Position numbers and translations under genes: made by a program. This document shows, piece after piece, positions 1-5,705 of a DNA stretch of 11,538 nt (positions within the stretch are counted from its first letter, which is position 1; every line of letters begins with the position of its first letter). The stretch spans positions 1 through 11,538 of the forward strand of contig JAOZKS010000052.1 in NCBI GenBank assembly GCA_029935255.1. The letters run 5' to 3'. The notes under the pieces are model-generated. The model ran no database searches. It had not been told where the DNA came from and saw nothing but the letters and a program-made list of their open reading frames with translations. Origin of the DNA: Pontiella sp. Its GTDB lineage: Bacteria; Verrucomicrobiota; Kiritimatiellia; Kiritimatiellales; Pontiellaceae.

Positions 1-120
1 AAGTGGGAGACGCTTGATGCGCTGCATGCCCACCTTGCCGCACCACATATGGAACAGTTCAGAACCGACACGGCCAATCTGATAGAGGACGTGTCACTAA
101 CCATCCTTAAAAATGCATAG
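1..120 (+). CDS. Partial (3' end): antibiotic biosynthesis monooxygenase (ABM) / YgiN-like small protein
   Basis: Frame 1 is open from the window edge to a TAG at 118-120 and gives the last 39 residues of a protein. The stretch with WETLDALHAH, then AAPHMEQF, is the C-terminal signature of dimeric alpha+beta-barrel ABM proteins (putative quinol monooxygenases and related small enzymes). In these a helix with 'E-x-W...AL-x-AH...spH' lies before the last strand. Full proteins of this family have about 95-105 residues, so most of the gene lies outside the window. The stop overlaps the start of the sulfatase gene by 8 bp, which suggests translational coupling and a shared transcript. The substrate cannot be told. 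The family call rests on a short motif only. Confidence 0.68.
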   Translation, partial: KWETLDALHAHLAAPHMEQFRTDTANLIEDVSLTILKNA

Positions 121-1975
121 GCGCAACTTCATTCAAACGGGAGCGGTGGCCGCAACGTTGGCCTCCGCTCATGCACAGTCGGCACAACGTCCGAATATCC
201 TGTGGCTGACCTGCGAGGACAACAACATTAACTGGGTGGGCTGCTACGGAAACCCGCATGCCAACACGCCGAATATCGACCAGCTGGCAAGGGATGGCTT
301 CCAATATATGCATGCCTTCGCAAGCGCCCCCGTCTGCGCACCTTCGCGCTCCACCTGGATCACCGGCATCAACGCGATTTCGATGGGTACGCACCCCATG
401 CGCAGCCGCTACGATATTCCGCACAACCTGATTCAATACTATCCCGACCACCTCAAGGCCAACGGTTATTACGTCGGGAATGATAAAAAAACCGACTACA
501 ACATAGGCGGCCGCGACGACAAGGCATGCTGGGATAATCCGGGCAAGGTTGACTGGGATGCGCTCAAGAAAACCCAACCTTTCTTCCAAGTCATCAACTC
601 CACGCAATCGCACGAGAGCAAGGCGTTTGGTGACGTAGACCACACCGAACACAACCCGGCGAACACCCAACTCCGGAAGTATCACCCCGATGTTCCGGAC
701 ATGCGCAAAAACTACGCCCACTACCACGATGCCATGAAAAAGATGGATGCGGAAATCGGCGCATCGCTCGCCAAACTCAAGGAACTAGGACTGGCGAAAA
801 ACACCATTGTCATCCATAACTCGGACCATGGCGGCGTGCTTCCGCGGAGCAAGCGCTATATTTTCGGCAGTGGAATCCACTGCCCGCTGATCATCCGCAT
901 TCCGCCGAAATTCAAGGCCCTCTGGCCCGCAAAAACCCCAGGCATGAAGGTTGATCGATTGGTCAGTTTTGTCGATATGCCGAAGACTTGGCTGAGCATC
1001 ACCGGAAGCAACGTGCCCGGATACATGCAGGGCAATATTTTCCTCGGGGGGAAGACCGAACCAGAAAAGGAGTTCCACTTTGCCTTTCGCGGCCGCATGG
1101 ACGAGCGCAACGAAAATGCCCGCGCCGTGTGCGACAAGCAATTCCTCTATATCCGCAACTATATGCCCTACGTCCCGTGGATGCAGCACCTCCGATATCT
1201 CTGGAATATGGCGGCCACCCAGGCATGGGTCGAGCAAGTGGAATCCGGCAAGGCCAACGAGGTTCAGTCGCGCTTCTTCAAGCCCAAGGGCTGGACGGAA
1301 GAGCTCTACGACATGCACAAGGATCCCGACAACGTTGATAACCTGATCGACAACCCGGAATACGCGCAAATCATCGGTAGGATGCGCGGCGGTCTGCGGG
1401 TCTGGCAGGAACGTGTTTACGATTCCGGCCTGCTGCCGGAATCCGAAATGGTCAAACGAGCCGCGGACAACGACACCACCATCTATGAAATGGTACGCAA
1501 CCGCACCCTCTACAACCTGCCTGCCCTGCTCGATGCCGCTGACCTTGCGCTTGAAAAAGACCCCGCCCATCTTCCATCCCTTGGACGATTACGGAGTAGT
1601 CCCGACGCTGGACTGCGCTACTGGGGCATGGTTGGCAGCTTCCTGCTCGACGACCAAAAGGCTGGCTTTCAGTCTCTGGAAGACGAATCGCATGAAGTGC
1701 GTGCCATGGCCGCGTGGTTGCTGATTCGAACCGGTGAAAAAGAGAAAGGTCTTCAAAGCCTTTCAGCGTTGCTCTCGGAAAAATCCTACGCCTCGCTCAA
1801 GGTGCTCAATATTCTAGACTGGATGGGTGATGATGCCAAAAGCCTCATTCCCATCGTGCAGTCCATGGACTATTCAAACTACGAAGCCCGGATGCAGGAA
1901 TATCTGCTCCCAAAATTTGGCCTCAAAGCACCTGCCCCGGAAAAGAAGAACCGAAAAAAAAGCAAAACAAAGTGA
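113..1975 (+). CDS. Tat-exported sulfatase, family S1 (formylglycine-dependent), with HEAT-like C-terminal region
   Basis: The 620-residue product is an arylsulfatase-type enzyme that would hydrolyse sulfate esters (or N-sulfate) of glycans outside the cytoplasm. The N-terminus has a twin-arginine motif (HRRNFIQ, residues 2-8), a short hydrophobic stretch and an AHA-Q cleavage site near residue 21. C75-A-P-S-R79 is the C-x-P-x-R sulfatase signature, in which Cys75 would become formylglycine. Metal and active-site candidates are E35-D36 in NILWLTCEDNN, D238-H239 in NSDHGG and K248. Residues from about 460 to 600 look like short helical HEAT-type repeats, seen in some PVC and Bacteroidota sulfatases, and a Lys-rich tail ends the protein. 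The start at 113 gives the complete Tat signal and lies inside the upstream gene; no good Shine-Dalgarno is seen, in keeping with coupled translation. The subfamily is uncertain; the N-terminal half recalls heparan N-sulfatase-like S1 groups. No maturase gene is in the window. Confidence 0.93.
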   Translation: MHRRNFIQTGAVAATLASAHAQSAQRPNILWLTCEDNNINWVGCYGNPHANTPNIDQLARDGFQYMHAFASAPVCAPSRSTWITGINAISMGTHPMRSRYDIPHNLIQYYPDHLKANGYYVGNDKKTDYNIGGRDDKACWDNPGKVDWDALKKTQPFFQVINSTQSHESKAFGDVDHTEHNPANTQLRKYHPDVPDMRKNYAHYHDAMKKMDAEIGASLAKLKELGLAKNTIVIHNSDHGGVLPRSKRYIFGSGIHCPLIIRIPPKFKALWPAKTPGMKVDRLVSFVDMPKTWLSITGSNVPGYMQGNIFLGGKTEPEKEFHFAFRGRMDERNENARAVCDKQFLYIRNYMPYVPWMQHLRYLWNMAATQAWVEQVESGKANEVQSRFFKPKGWTEELYDMHKDPDNVDNLIDNPEYAQIIGRMRGGLRVWQERVYDSGLLPESEMVKRAADNDTTIYEMVRNRTLYNLPALLDAADLALEKDPAHLPSLGRLRSSPDAGLRYWGMVGSFLLDDQKAGFQSLEDESHEVRAMAAWLLIRTGEKEKGLQSLSALLSEKSYASLKVLNILDWMGDDAKSLIPIVQSMDYSNYEARMQEYLLPKFGLKAPAPEKKNRKKSKTK

Positions 1976-1997
1976 TCTGTTTCTCGAGGGGATGACC

Positions 1998-2804
1998 ATG
2001 AAAATACTGACCTCCTTTTTCTTCATGCTGATCGCTTCAACGTCCGTGATTGCGCAAGACCCTTCCGACTGGGCAAAGCAGGCGCAAAATCCGATGGCCG
2101 ACCTGATGAGCCTACCGATTGAAAACCATTTCAATGCCGGAGTCGGGCATAAGGATGGCCTCGAATATGTGCTCAATCTCAAGCCCTCCATGCCTTCCCG
2201 TCTTTCCGAAGGCTGGATCATGATCAATCGGTTGGATATTCCGCTCATCTATCAACCCGGCCTCGTGTCTGGCGAGAGGGACTCGCACGGGTTGGGCGAT
2301 ATTACCTACGAAAGTTTCTACGGCCCATCGGGAAAGCGAAACGTTTACTGGGGCATCGGCCCGCTCGTACAAATCCCCTCTTCCACCGACAACTCGCTCG
2401 GCTCGCAAAAGTGGAGTGCGGGGCTTGGGGGGGTTGGGCTTGTTGAACGAGACTCATGGCTTGTCGGACTACGCGCCAACCATCTGTGCTCTTTTGCCGG
2501 CGGCGGGAACCATCCCGATGTTGATCTTTCAACGTTTGAATATTTTGCCTACTACAACTTTGGTCAAGGTTGGTCCATTGGAACATCACCCATAAACACA
2601 GCTAACTGGGGGGCGGCTCAGAACGAAACATGGACGGTGCCTATCGGAGGAGGAATCGGTAAGGTTGTGATGAGCGGGCGGATGCCTATCAACTTCAAGC
2701 TTGAGGCCTACCATTATGTTGAAGCGCCCGCCAACACCGCCGACTGGTCGCTCCTTTTCGAAATCCAATTCCTACTTCCCGAAGAGGCTCTCTTCAAAAA
2801 ATAG
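1998..2804 (+). CDS. Outer-membrane beta-barrel protein of the bacterial 'neuromedin U'-like / phenol MetA-like family
   Basis: The 268-residue product has a clear Sec signal peptide (MKILTSFFFMLIASTSVIAQ). The mature part begins near QDPSDWAKQAQNPMADLMSLP and is followed by alternating amphipathic strands. Phrases such as NPMADLMSLP, LNLKPSMP, LGDITYESF, LGSQKWSAG, SFAGGG, SPINTANW and WTVPIGGGIGKV are typical of bacterial proteins annotated 'neuromedin U' or 'transporter', which belong to the MetA-like barrel clan. It probably sits in the outer membrane; its cargo is unknown. The reading frame is open further upstream (to 1827), but GAGGGG at 1986-1991 touches the ATG at 1992 and lies 6-8 nt before the ATG at 1998, so 1998 is chosen. 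It follows the sulfatase stop by 22 bp, which suggests co-transcription, perhaps for outer-membrane passage of the products or substrates of the sulfatase (inference). Its 3' end overlaps the convergent gene by 11 bp. Confidence 0.82.
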   Translation: MKILTSFFFMLIASTSVIAQDPSDWAKQAQNPMADLMSLPIENHFNAGVGHKDGLEYVLNLKPSMPSRLSEGWIMINRLDIPLIYQPGLVSGERDSHGLGDITYESFYGPSGKRNVYWGIGPLVQIPSSTDNSLGSQKWSAGLGGVGLVERDSWLVGLRANHLCSFAGGGNHPDVDLSTFEYFAYYNFGQGWSIGTSPINTANWGAAQNETWTVPIGGGIGKVVMSGRMPINFKLEAYHYVEAPANTADWSLLFEIQFLLPEEALFKK

Positions 2805-3609
2805 GCGGAGGGGTTTTTTTGGAAGGTGCAATCCGTTCGGACCGAGGCATGCCCGTCAGGCGTAGCGCATATTGAGCCAAAGCCTCGCCCAACTTGTCCA
2901 TCTCCAAGGCTGAATGAGGGTCGGGAATCAGCCACATTCCCTTTGCCGTATCGATCACATGCCGTTCCGCTGGATCCACCACGGCGACTCGCTCCATTTC
3001 CCACTGAAGCTCCCATGCAACACTATCAGCTGATTGCGCCAGCGTCACATTCACAATGAGCCGAGGAGATTCATCCTTCGAATCCACCACGCGAAATCCG
3101 CAGACCTGCAAACTTTCCGACAGCGCTTCTTTGTAGCGCCTTTCATGAACTGGCTCCAGCTTTGACCATACATTCAAGGCCACGACTCTATTTACGGGCA
3201 CCACAGGAAGGCCGGGTCGAGGCAGCACGTGTGCCTCCATGCGCACCCGGTAAATCGGCGGGTTTGCATCGGGCAGGAAGCCTGTATCAATCACGCGCGA
3301 TTGCTCCACATACCCAAAACTTCGAGAGCGCACGCTACGTTCCTTGGTCCGCAGGTCGCTAATTAGAATCTGCACATCCAGACTGACATGGGCCTGCAGC
3401 ACCGCATTCTTTAATGCGTCTTCAAGGGCTTCACGATGAACTTCGGCAACACTCTGCCCTTCATCCTGAATTCCGTATCCAACGACCTCAACCACCACAG
3501 GTTGCCGATTCGTTGCAACACCAGTGGCTGTCGTTTCCGCAATGCACCATGAGACCGGAAGAAGAAATGACCCGGCAACAAACCCGAATGAGAATAAACA
3601 TTTTTTCAT
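2794..3609 (-). CDS. Exported FlgT-like / LPP20-domain protein, two-domain
   Basis: The 271-residue product has a signal peptide (MKKCLFSFGFVAGSFLLPVSWC-IAE); Cys22 follows a Trp and does not make a good lipobox, so a soluble periplasmic protein is likely. Residues 37-128 match the pattern of the FlgT N-terminal domain, close to LPP20: a beta strand (VVVEVVGYG), then a long helix rich in Ala and acidic residues (EVHREALEDALKNAVLQA), then strands ending in YRVRMEAHV. Residues 140-255 form a second alpha/beta domain (VVALNVWSKL..., CGFRVVDS, LIVNVTL), loosely like the FlgT middle domain or CsgG-type envelope proteins. In Vibrio FlgT is a flagellar H-ring protein, but no flagellar gene is near, so a flagellar role is not implied. 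A possible ribosome site (AGG, 9 nt before the ATG) is present. The gene is last in a row of three related minus-strand genes but lies just behind a strong terminator. The 3' end overlaps the convergent barrel gene. Confidence 0.62.
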   Translation of the reverse strand: MKKCLFSFGFVAGSFLLPVSWCIAETTATGVATNRQPVVVEVVGYGIQDEGQSVAEVHREALEDALKNAVLQAHVSLDVQILISDLRTKERSVRSRSFGYVEQSRVIDTGFLPDANPPIYRVRMEAHVLPRPGLPVVPVNRVVALNVWSKLEPVHERRYKEALSESLQVCGFRVVDSKDESPRLIVNVTLAQSADSVAWELQWEMERVAVVDPAERHVIDTAKGMWLIPDPHSALEMDKLGEALAQYALRLTGMPRSERIAPSKKTPPPIF

Positions 3610-3639
3610 TGCGTGCTACCTTATAGGAGCGGATGTCTT

Positions 3640-3679
3640 AAAAAAACGAAGGGAATACCCGATTCGTGTATTCCCTTCG
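3640..3679 (-). terminator. Intrinsic terminator or attenuator between the coiled-coil lipoprotein gene and the FlgT-like gene
   Basis: Positions 3647-3658 (cgaagggaatac) and 3668-3679 (gtattcccttcg) form a perfect 12-bp stem with a 9-nt loop. Read on the minus strand, the stem is followed at once by seven T (3646-3640), the classic Rho-independent arrangement. It lies 21 bp after the stop of the gene at 3701-4312 and ends 30 bp before the start codon at 3609. It therefore ends the upstream transcript or gates read-through into the FlgT-like gene. There is no T-run on the plus side, so it works in one direction. Confidence 0.9.
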
Positions 3680-3700
3680 CTCTACCCTTCATTCGATTGG

Positions 3701-4312
3701 CTACTCAACGTAGTCTTGCAGGTTTGCCCAAGCTTTCTCAGAGATTTCAAGGCTGGCTTTGCACGTAACGGTTTCATCCGTCGCCTCTGCATCGGGAAGG
3801 CGGCTTTGGTCTTCGGCGGTTGAGCTGGTTTCCAGCACGACGCCTCCGAGCCATCCACTTACCGTCGCGGTTACGGTTTGCGATTCAAACTCCATATCTC
3901 CAACCCGCACTGAGCTGGAAATGAGGGCACCCTTCAGAATTTCAAGTAGGTTCACCTTAGCAATGGTTTCCGCAGCCACCCGAGCCTTTGCAACGCCAAG
4001 CGCTCCATCTTCAGCCATCGCTACAGATTGGCCTTGTGCGGCAAACAGCAACGTTCCATTTTGTGTAAGGACACTGCCGGGGACACTTTTTGCGGCCATG
4101 GTCAGTGTTTCAGCTTCTGCCTGTGCGGCAGCTGTTTCAGCTTTTGCTTCTGCGATCGCGGCATCCGCCTCTGCTTGTACGGCGGCGGTCTCGGCCTTTG
4201 CCGCGGCAAGTTCCTCATCGGCTTTGGCACCGCCTCCCAGCGTCTGACATCCTGAGAGAACCACAACACTGCCGACTGCAATACATGATACGACTAGATT
4301 TAATTTATTCAT
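3701..4312 (-). CDS. Coiled-coil lipoprotein with LPP20-like C-terminal domain
   Basis: The 203-residue product has a lipoprotein signal peptide ending in the lipobox VLSGC, lipidated at Cys22; Gln at +2 predicts outer-membrane sorting. Residues 30-70 are a very Ala/Glu/Gln-rich coiled coil with a repeated unit (AKAETAAVQAEAD / AKAETAAAQAEAE), reminiscent of the helical stalk of Lpp-type proteins, but no C-terminal Lys is present for linkage to peptidoglycan. Residues 90-192 resemble an LPP20-type domain: a Gly/Ala-rich helix (GVAKARVAAETIAKVNLLEILKGA), strands with SQTVTATVSGWLGGVV, and a final strand TVTCKASLEI. A good ribosome site (AAGGTAGG, 6 nt spacing) supports the start. It is the middle gene of three LPP20/FlgT-like genes and is followed by a strong terminator. 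The function is unknown; a structural or envelope-stress role is possible. The lipoprotein call is firm, the domain call moderate. Confidence 0.72.
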   Translation of the reverse strand: MNKLNLVVSCIAVGSVVVLSGCQTLGGGAKADEELAAAKAETAAVQAEADAAIAEAKAETAAAQAEAETLTMAAKSVPGSVLTQNGTLLFAAQGQSVAMAEDGALGVAKARVAAETIAKVNLLEILKGALISSSVRVGDMEFESQTVTATVSGWLGGVVLETSSTAEDQSRLPDAEATDETVTCKASLEISEKAWANLQDYVE

Positions 4313-4437
4313 GCTATACCTACCTTTTGTTAGTTTGATTAATCATTTCCGTCATACGAACCCTTACTCAAAAACGCTCCACCATCGGACCTCCTTTGCT
4401 TTCTCTGCGGAAAACCAAAACACAACCGAAAATCTCC
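4313..4437. other. 125-bp spacer between the two lipoprotein genes
   Basis: No terminator is visible here. On the minus strand there is a strong AAAGGAGGT followed 3 nt later by an ATG (4385-4383) that opens a five-codon frame (MVERF, stop at 4370-4368). A perfect 10-bp palindrome, tgattaatca, lies at 4336-4345, 24 bp before the start of the coiled-coil lipoprotein gene, and could be a protein-binding site. A weak promoter-like pair (TTGAGT, 18 nt, AATGAT) precedes that gene, but it is not convincing. The two genes may therefore be co-transcribed or separately started. Confidence 0.35.
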
Positions 4438-5343
4438 TTACTGAACCTCTGTCGCCTCCGCCTCTTCCGAAGGTTCTTTAGCTACAACCTTGGCCATCGA
4501 TTCGAGTTTAGCGATATCCATCTCAACGGCAGCGGTCACTTCGCAACTTACCTCACTCAACCATCGGGCCTCGGAAAAAAGGATGCCGTTCAAAAGTCCC
4601 TGCACATAAACCCGCGCTTCCTGATGGGTTGTAATGAAATTCTCGACGAGAACATCCTGCTCCACATAAACCTGCCCCATCTTTTCGCGCAATAAAGCGG
4701 TGGCCTGGATTCGGGCGGCGGTAACGGTCCGAGCCTTCCGATGTTCGACCGAAAGCGCTTGTTCATGTGCTGTACGTTGCGGATCTTCTTCCGGCTCAAT
4801 CGCCATGCGCAGGGTAACTGTAGCCACCTCGGCTTCTGTGTCATAACTCCGCGCCACTTCGGAAATCCCCGACAGCGTGCCATCGAGCCTCACATGAACC
4901 TCTTCCCCCGCAAATGCCATATCGACCGTCCGGGCCTCTCGAGTTACATCCAGCCCAAAGTGCTTTTCGGCCAAATTGGCCAGTGCCCGGTATTGCGCCG
5001 CCTCCATCGCCGTTAAGTGTTTTTGCGCATCGTTTGACGTATTGGGAGAAGGCAGTCCAAAGCCGGAGGCCTCTATAAATTCTTCAGATTGGATACTCCG
5101 TTCGGGGGGTTCCATAAAAGCAACACCCGTGGCCTCGAAACAAACCATCTGATTGGTCACGACGATTTCTTCCTCCACGAGAATGGGCTCCTCCACGAGA
5201 ACAGGCTCCTCCACCTTCTCTGGCTCTGGCGGGGGCTCTGCGGGCGGAGGGGTCGAACATCCTGCAACAAGAATAAGCAGAGCCATTGGTGCGGCAGGGG
5301 AAACAGATGGTTTAATTCTGCACAAGGAAAGTTTTGAGTTCAT
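4438..5343 (-). CDS. Outer-membrane lipoprotein with Pro/Glu tether and two LPP20-like domains
   Basis: The 301-residue product has a long-n-region signal peptide and the lipobox LVAGC, lipidated at Cys29, with Ser at +2 (outer-membrane sorting expected). Residues 30-62 are a Pro- and Glu-rich tether (TPPPAEPPPEPEKVEEP...) made in part from an 18-bp DNA tandem repeat. Residues 68-184 look like an LPP20 domain (MEAAQYRALANLAEKHFGLDV helix, then LDGTLSGISEVARSY and VATVTLRMAIEP strands). Residues 200-277 look like a second, divergent copy (HRKARTVTAARIQATALL helix, QEARVYVQGLLNGILFSEARWL, then SCEVTAAVEMDI). An Ala/Glu-rich tail ends it. The ribosome site is AAGGG, 10 nt upstream. It is the first gene of the minus-strand trio and has a consensus sigma70 promoter. 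No terminator is seen after it, so it may be co-transcribed with the next gene. The function is unknown. Confidence 0.7.
   Translation of the reverse strand: MNSKLSLCRIKPSVSPAAPMALLILVAGCSTPPPAEPPPEPEKVEEPVLVEEPILVEEEIVVTNQMVCFEATGVAFMEPPERSIQSEEFIEASGFGLPSPNTSNDAQKHLTAMEAAQYRALANLAEKHFGLDVTREARTVDMAFAGEEVHVRLDGTLSGISEVARSYDTEAEVATVTLRMAIEPEEDPQRTAHEQALSVEHRKARTVTAARIQATALLREKMGQVYVEQDVLVENFITTHQEARVYVQGLLNGILFSEARWLSEVSCEVTAAVEMDIAKLESMAKVVAKEPSEEAEATEVQ
5171..5214. repeat. 18-bp tandem repeat inside the Pro/Glu tether of the double-LPP20 lipoprotein
   Basis: Units at 5171-5188 and 5189-5206 differ at 2-3 bases, and a partial third copy follows at 5207-5214 (consensus tcctccacgagaa-nn-ggc). 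The unit is six codons long, so expansion or contraction keeps frame and changes only the tether length (EEPVLV / EEPILV). Such repeats can vary by slippage or recombination. Confidence 0.8.
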
Positions 5344-5373
5344 ATAATTATTACCCTTTTAGTGAGTACGGTT

Positions 5374-5402
5374 ATTATATTCTCAATAAAATGGCCTGCC
5401 AA
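5374..5402 (-). promoter_or_regulatory. Sigma70-type promoter of the LPP20/FlgT-like lipoprotein cluster
   Basis: Read on the minus strand, TTGGCA (5402-5397) is followed by exactly 17 nt and then TATAAT (5379-5374). That is 5 of 6 and 6 of 6 matches to the consensus at ideal spacing. Transcription would begin near 5367, giving a short leader of about 24 nt that contains the AAGGG ribosome site before the ATG at 5343. Confidence 0.8.
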
Positions 5403-5642
5403 ACTTTTATTTCACTTAAATAATGATCGAGAAATCGCCGCAAAATTCAGCTGTTACCCTGAACCAAATTCGTGCTAGCTTCCCTGTCCATGCCCATGTT
5501 TTTTTCTTCTTCAGGTTGGGAGTAGATGAAAAACAGTTTTCCCGGCAGGGACACGTTTTTCGGATGTGCGATTTTCAAATCCATAAGAAGCCATGGGATT
5601 TCGCACTGCAATTTATTGATTAGTCATAAATTCTTATTTCGA

Positions 5643-5679
5643 CCGGGGATTTTTCAATAACGCTCGCTCCCCGGCGAGC
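5643..5679 (+). promoter_or_regulatory. Overlapping inverted repeats in the leader of the M60 protease gene
   Basis: GCTCGC (5662-5667) and GCGAGC (5674-5679) form a 6-bp GC-rich hairpin with a 6-nt loop, tccccg. That loop is part of TCCCCGG (5668-5674), which is also complementary to CCGGGGA at 5643-5649. The two pairings exclude each other. The elements end about 20 nt before the start codon. They may be regulatory or chance; no known riboswitch is recognised. Confidence 0.35.
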
Positions 5680-5705
5680 ACGTTCTACTGATTAAAGGTA
5701 TGATG

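Larger units (their letters stand above)
5344..5699. other. Divergent intergenic region, 356 bp
   Basis: This spacer separates the minus-strand LPP20/FlgT-like cluster from the plus-strand M60 protease gene. The left part (5344-5420) is AT-rich and holds the promoter for the lipoprotein cluster. The right part (5640-5700) holds overlapping inverted repeats and the ribosome site of the protease gene. The middle has a short open frame (5423-5623) that I do not accept as a gene. I could not find a convincing promoter for the protease gene. Confidence 0.6.

Noticed and set aside
785..1570. 261-codon minus-strand frame inside the sulfatase gene
   Set aside because: It lies wholly opposite a clear sulfatase coding frame, and its product has no family features; shadow frame.
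1827..1997. N-terminal extension of the barrel gene into the sulfatase gene
   Set aside because: The extra residues are basic and Ser/Pro-rich and overlap the sulfatase coding region; a proper signal peptide and ribosome site define the start at 1998.
3759..4247. 162-codon plus-strand frame opposite the coiled-coil lipoprotein
   Set aside because: Ser/Ala-rich translation is the complement of the Ala/Glu repeat region; the minus-strand gene has signal peptide, lipobox and ribosome site.
4396..5347. Plus-strand frames opposite the double-LPP20 lipoprotein
   Set aside because: They carry low-complexity complement of the coding strand with no motif or ribosome site.
5423..5623. 66-codon plus-strand frame between the divergent lipoprotein and protease genes
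   Set aside because: No ribosome site, odd composition (Phe run, many Phe/Gln/His) and no recognisable motif; it sits in a regulatory spacer.
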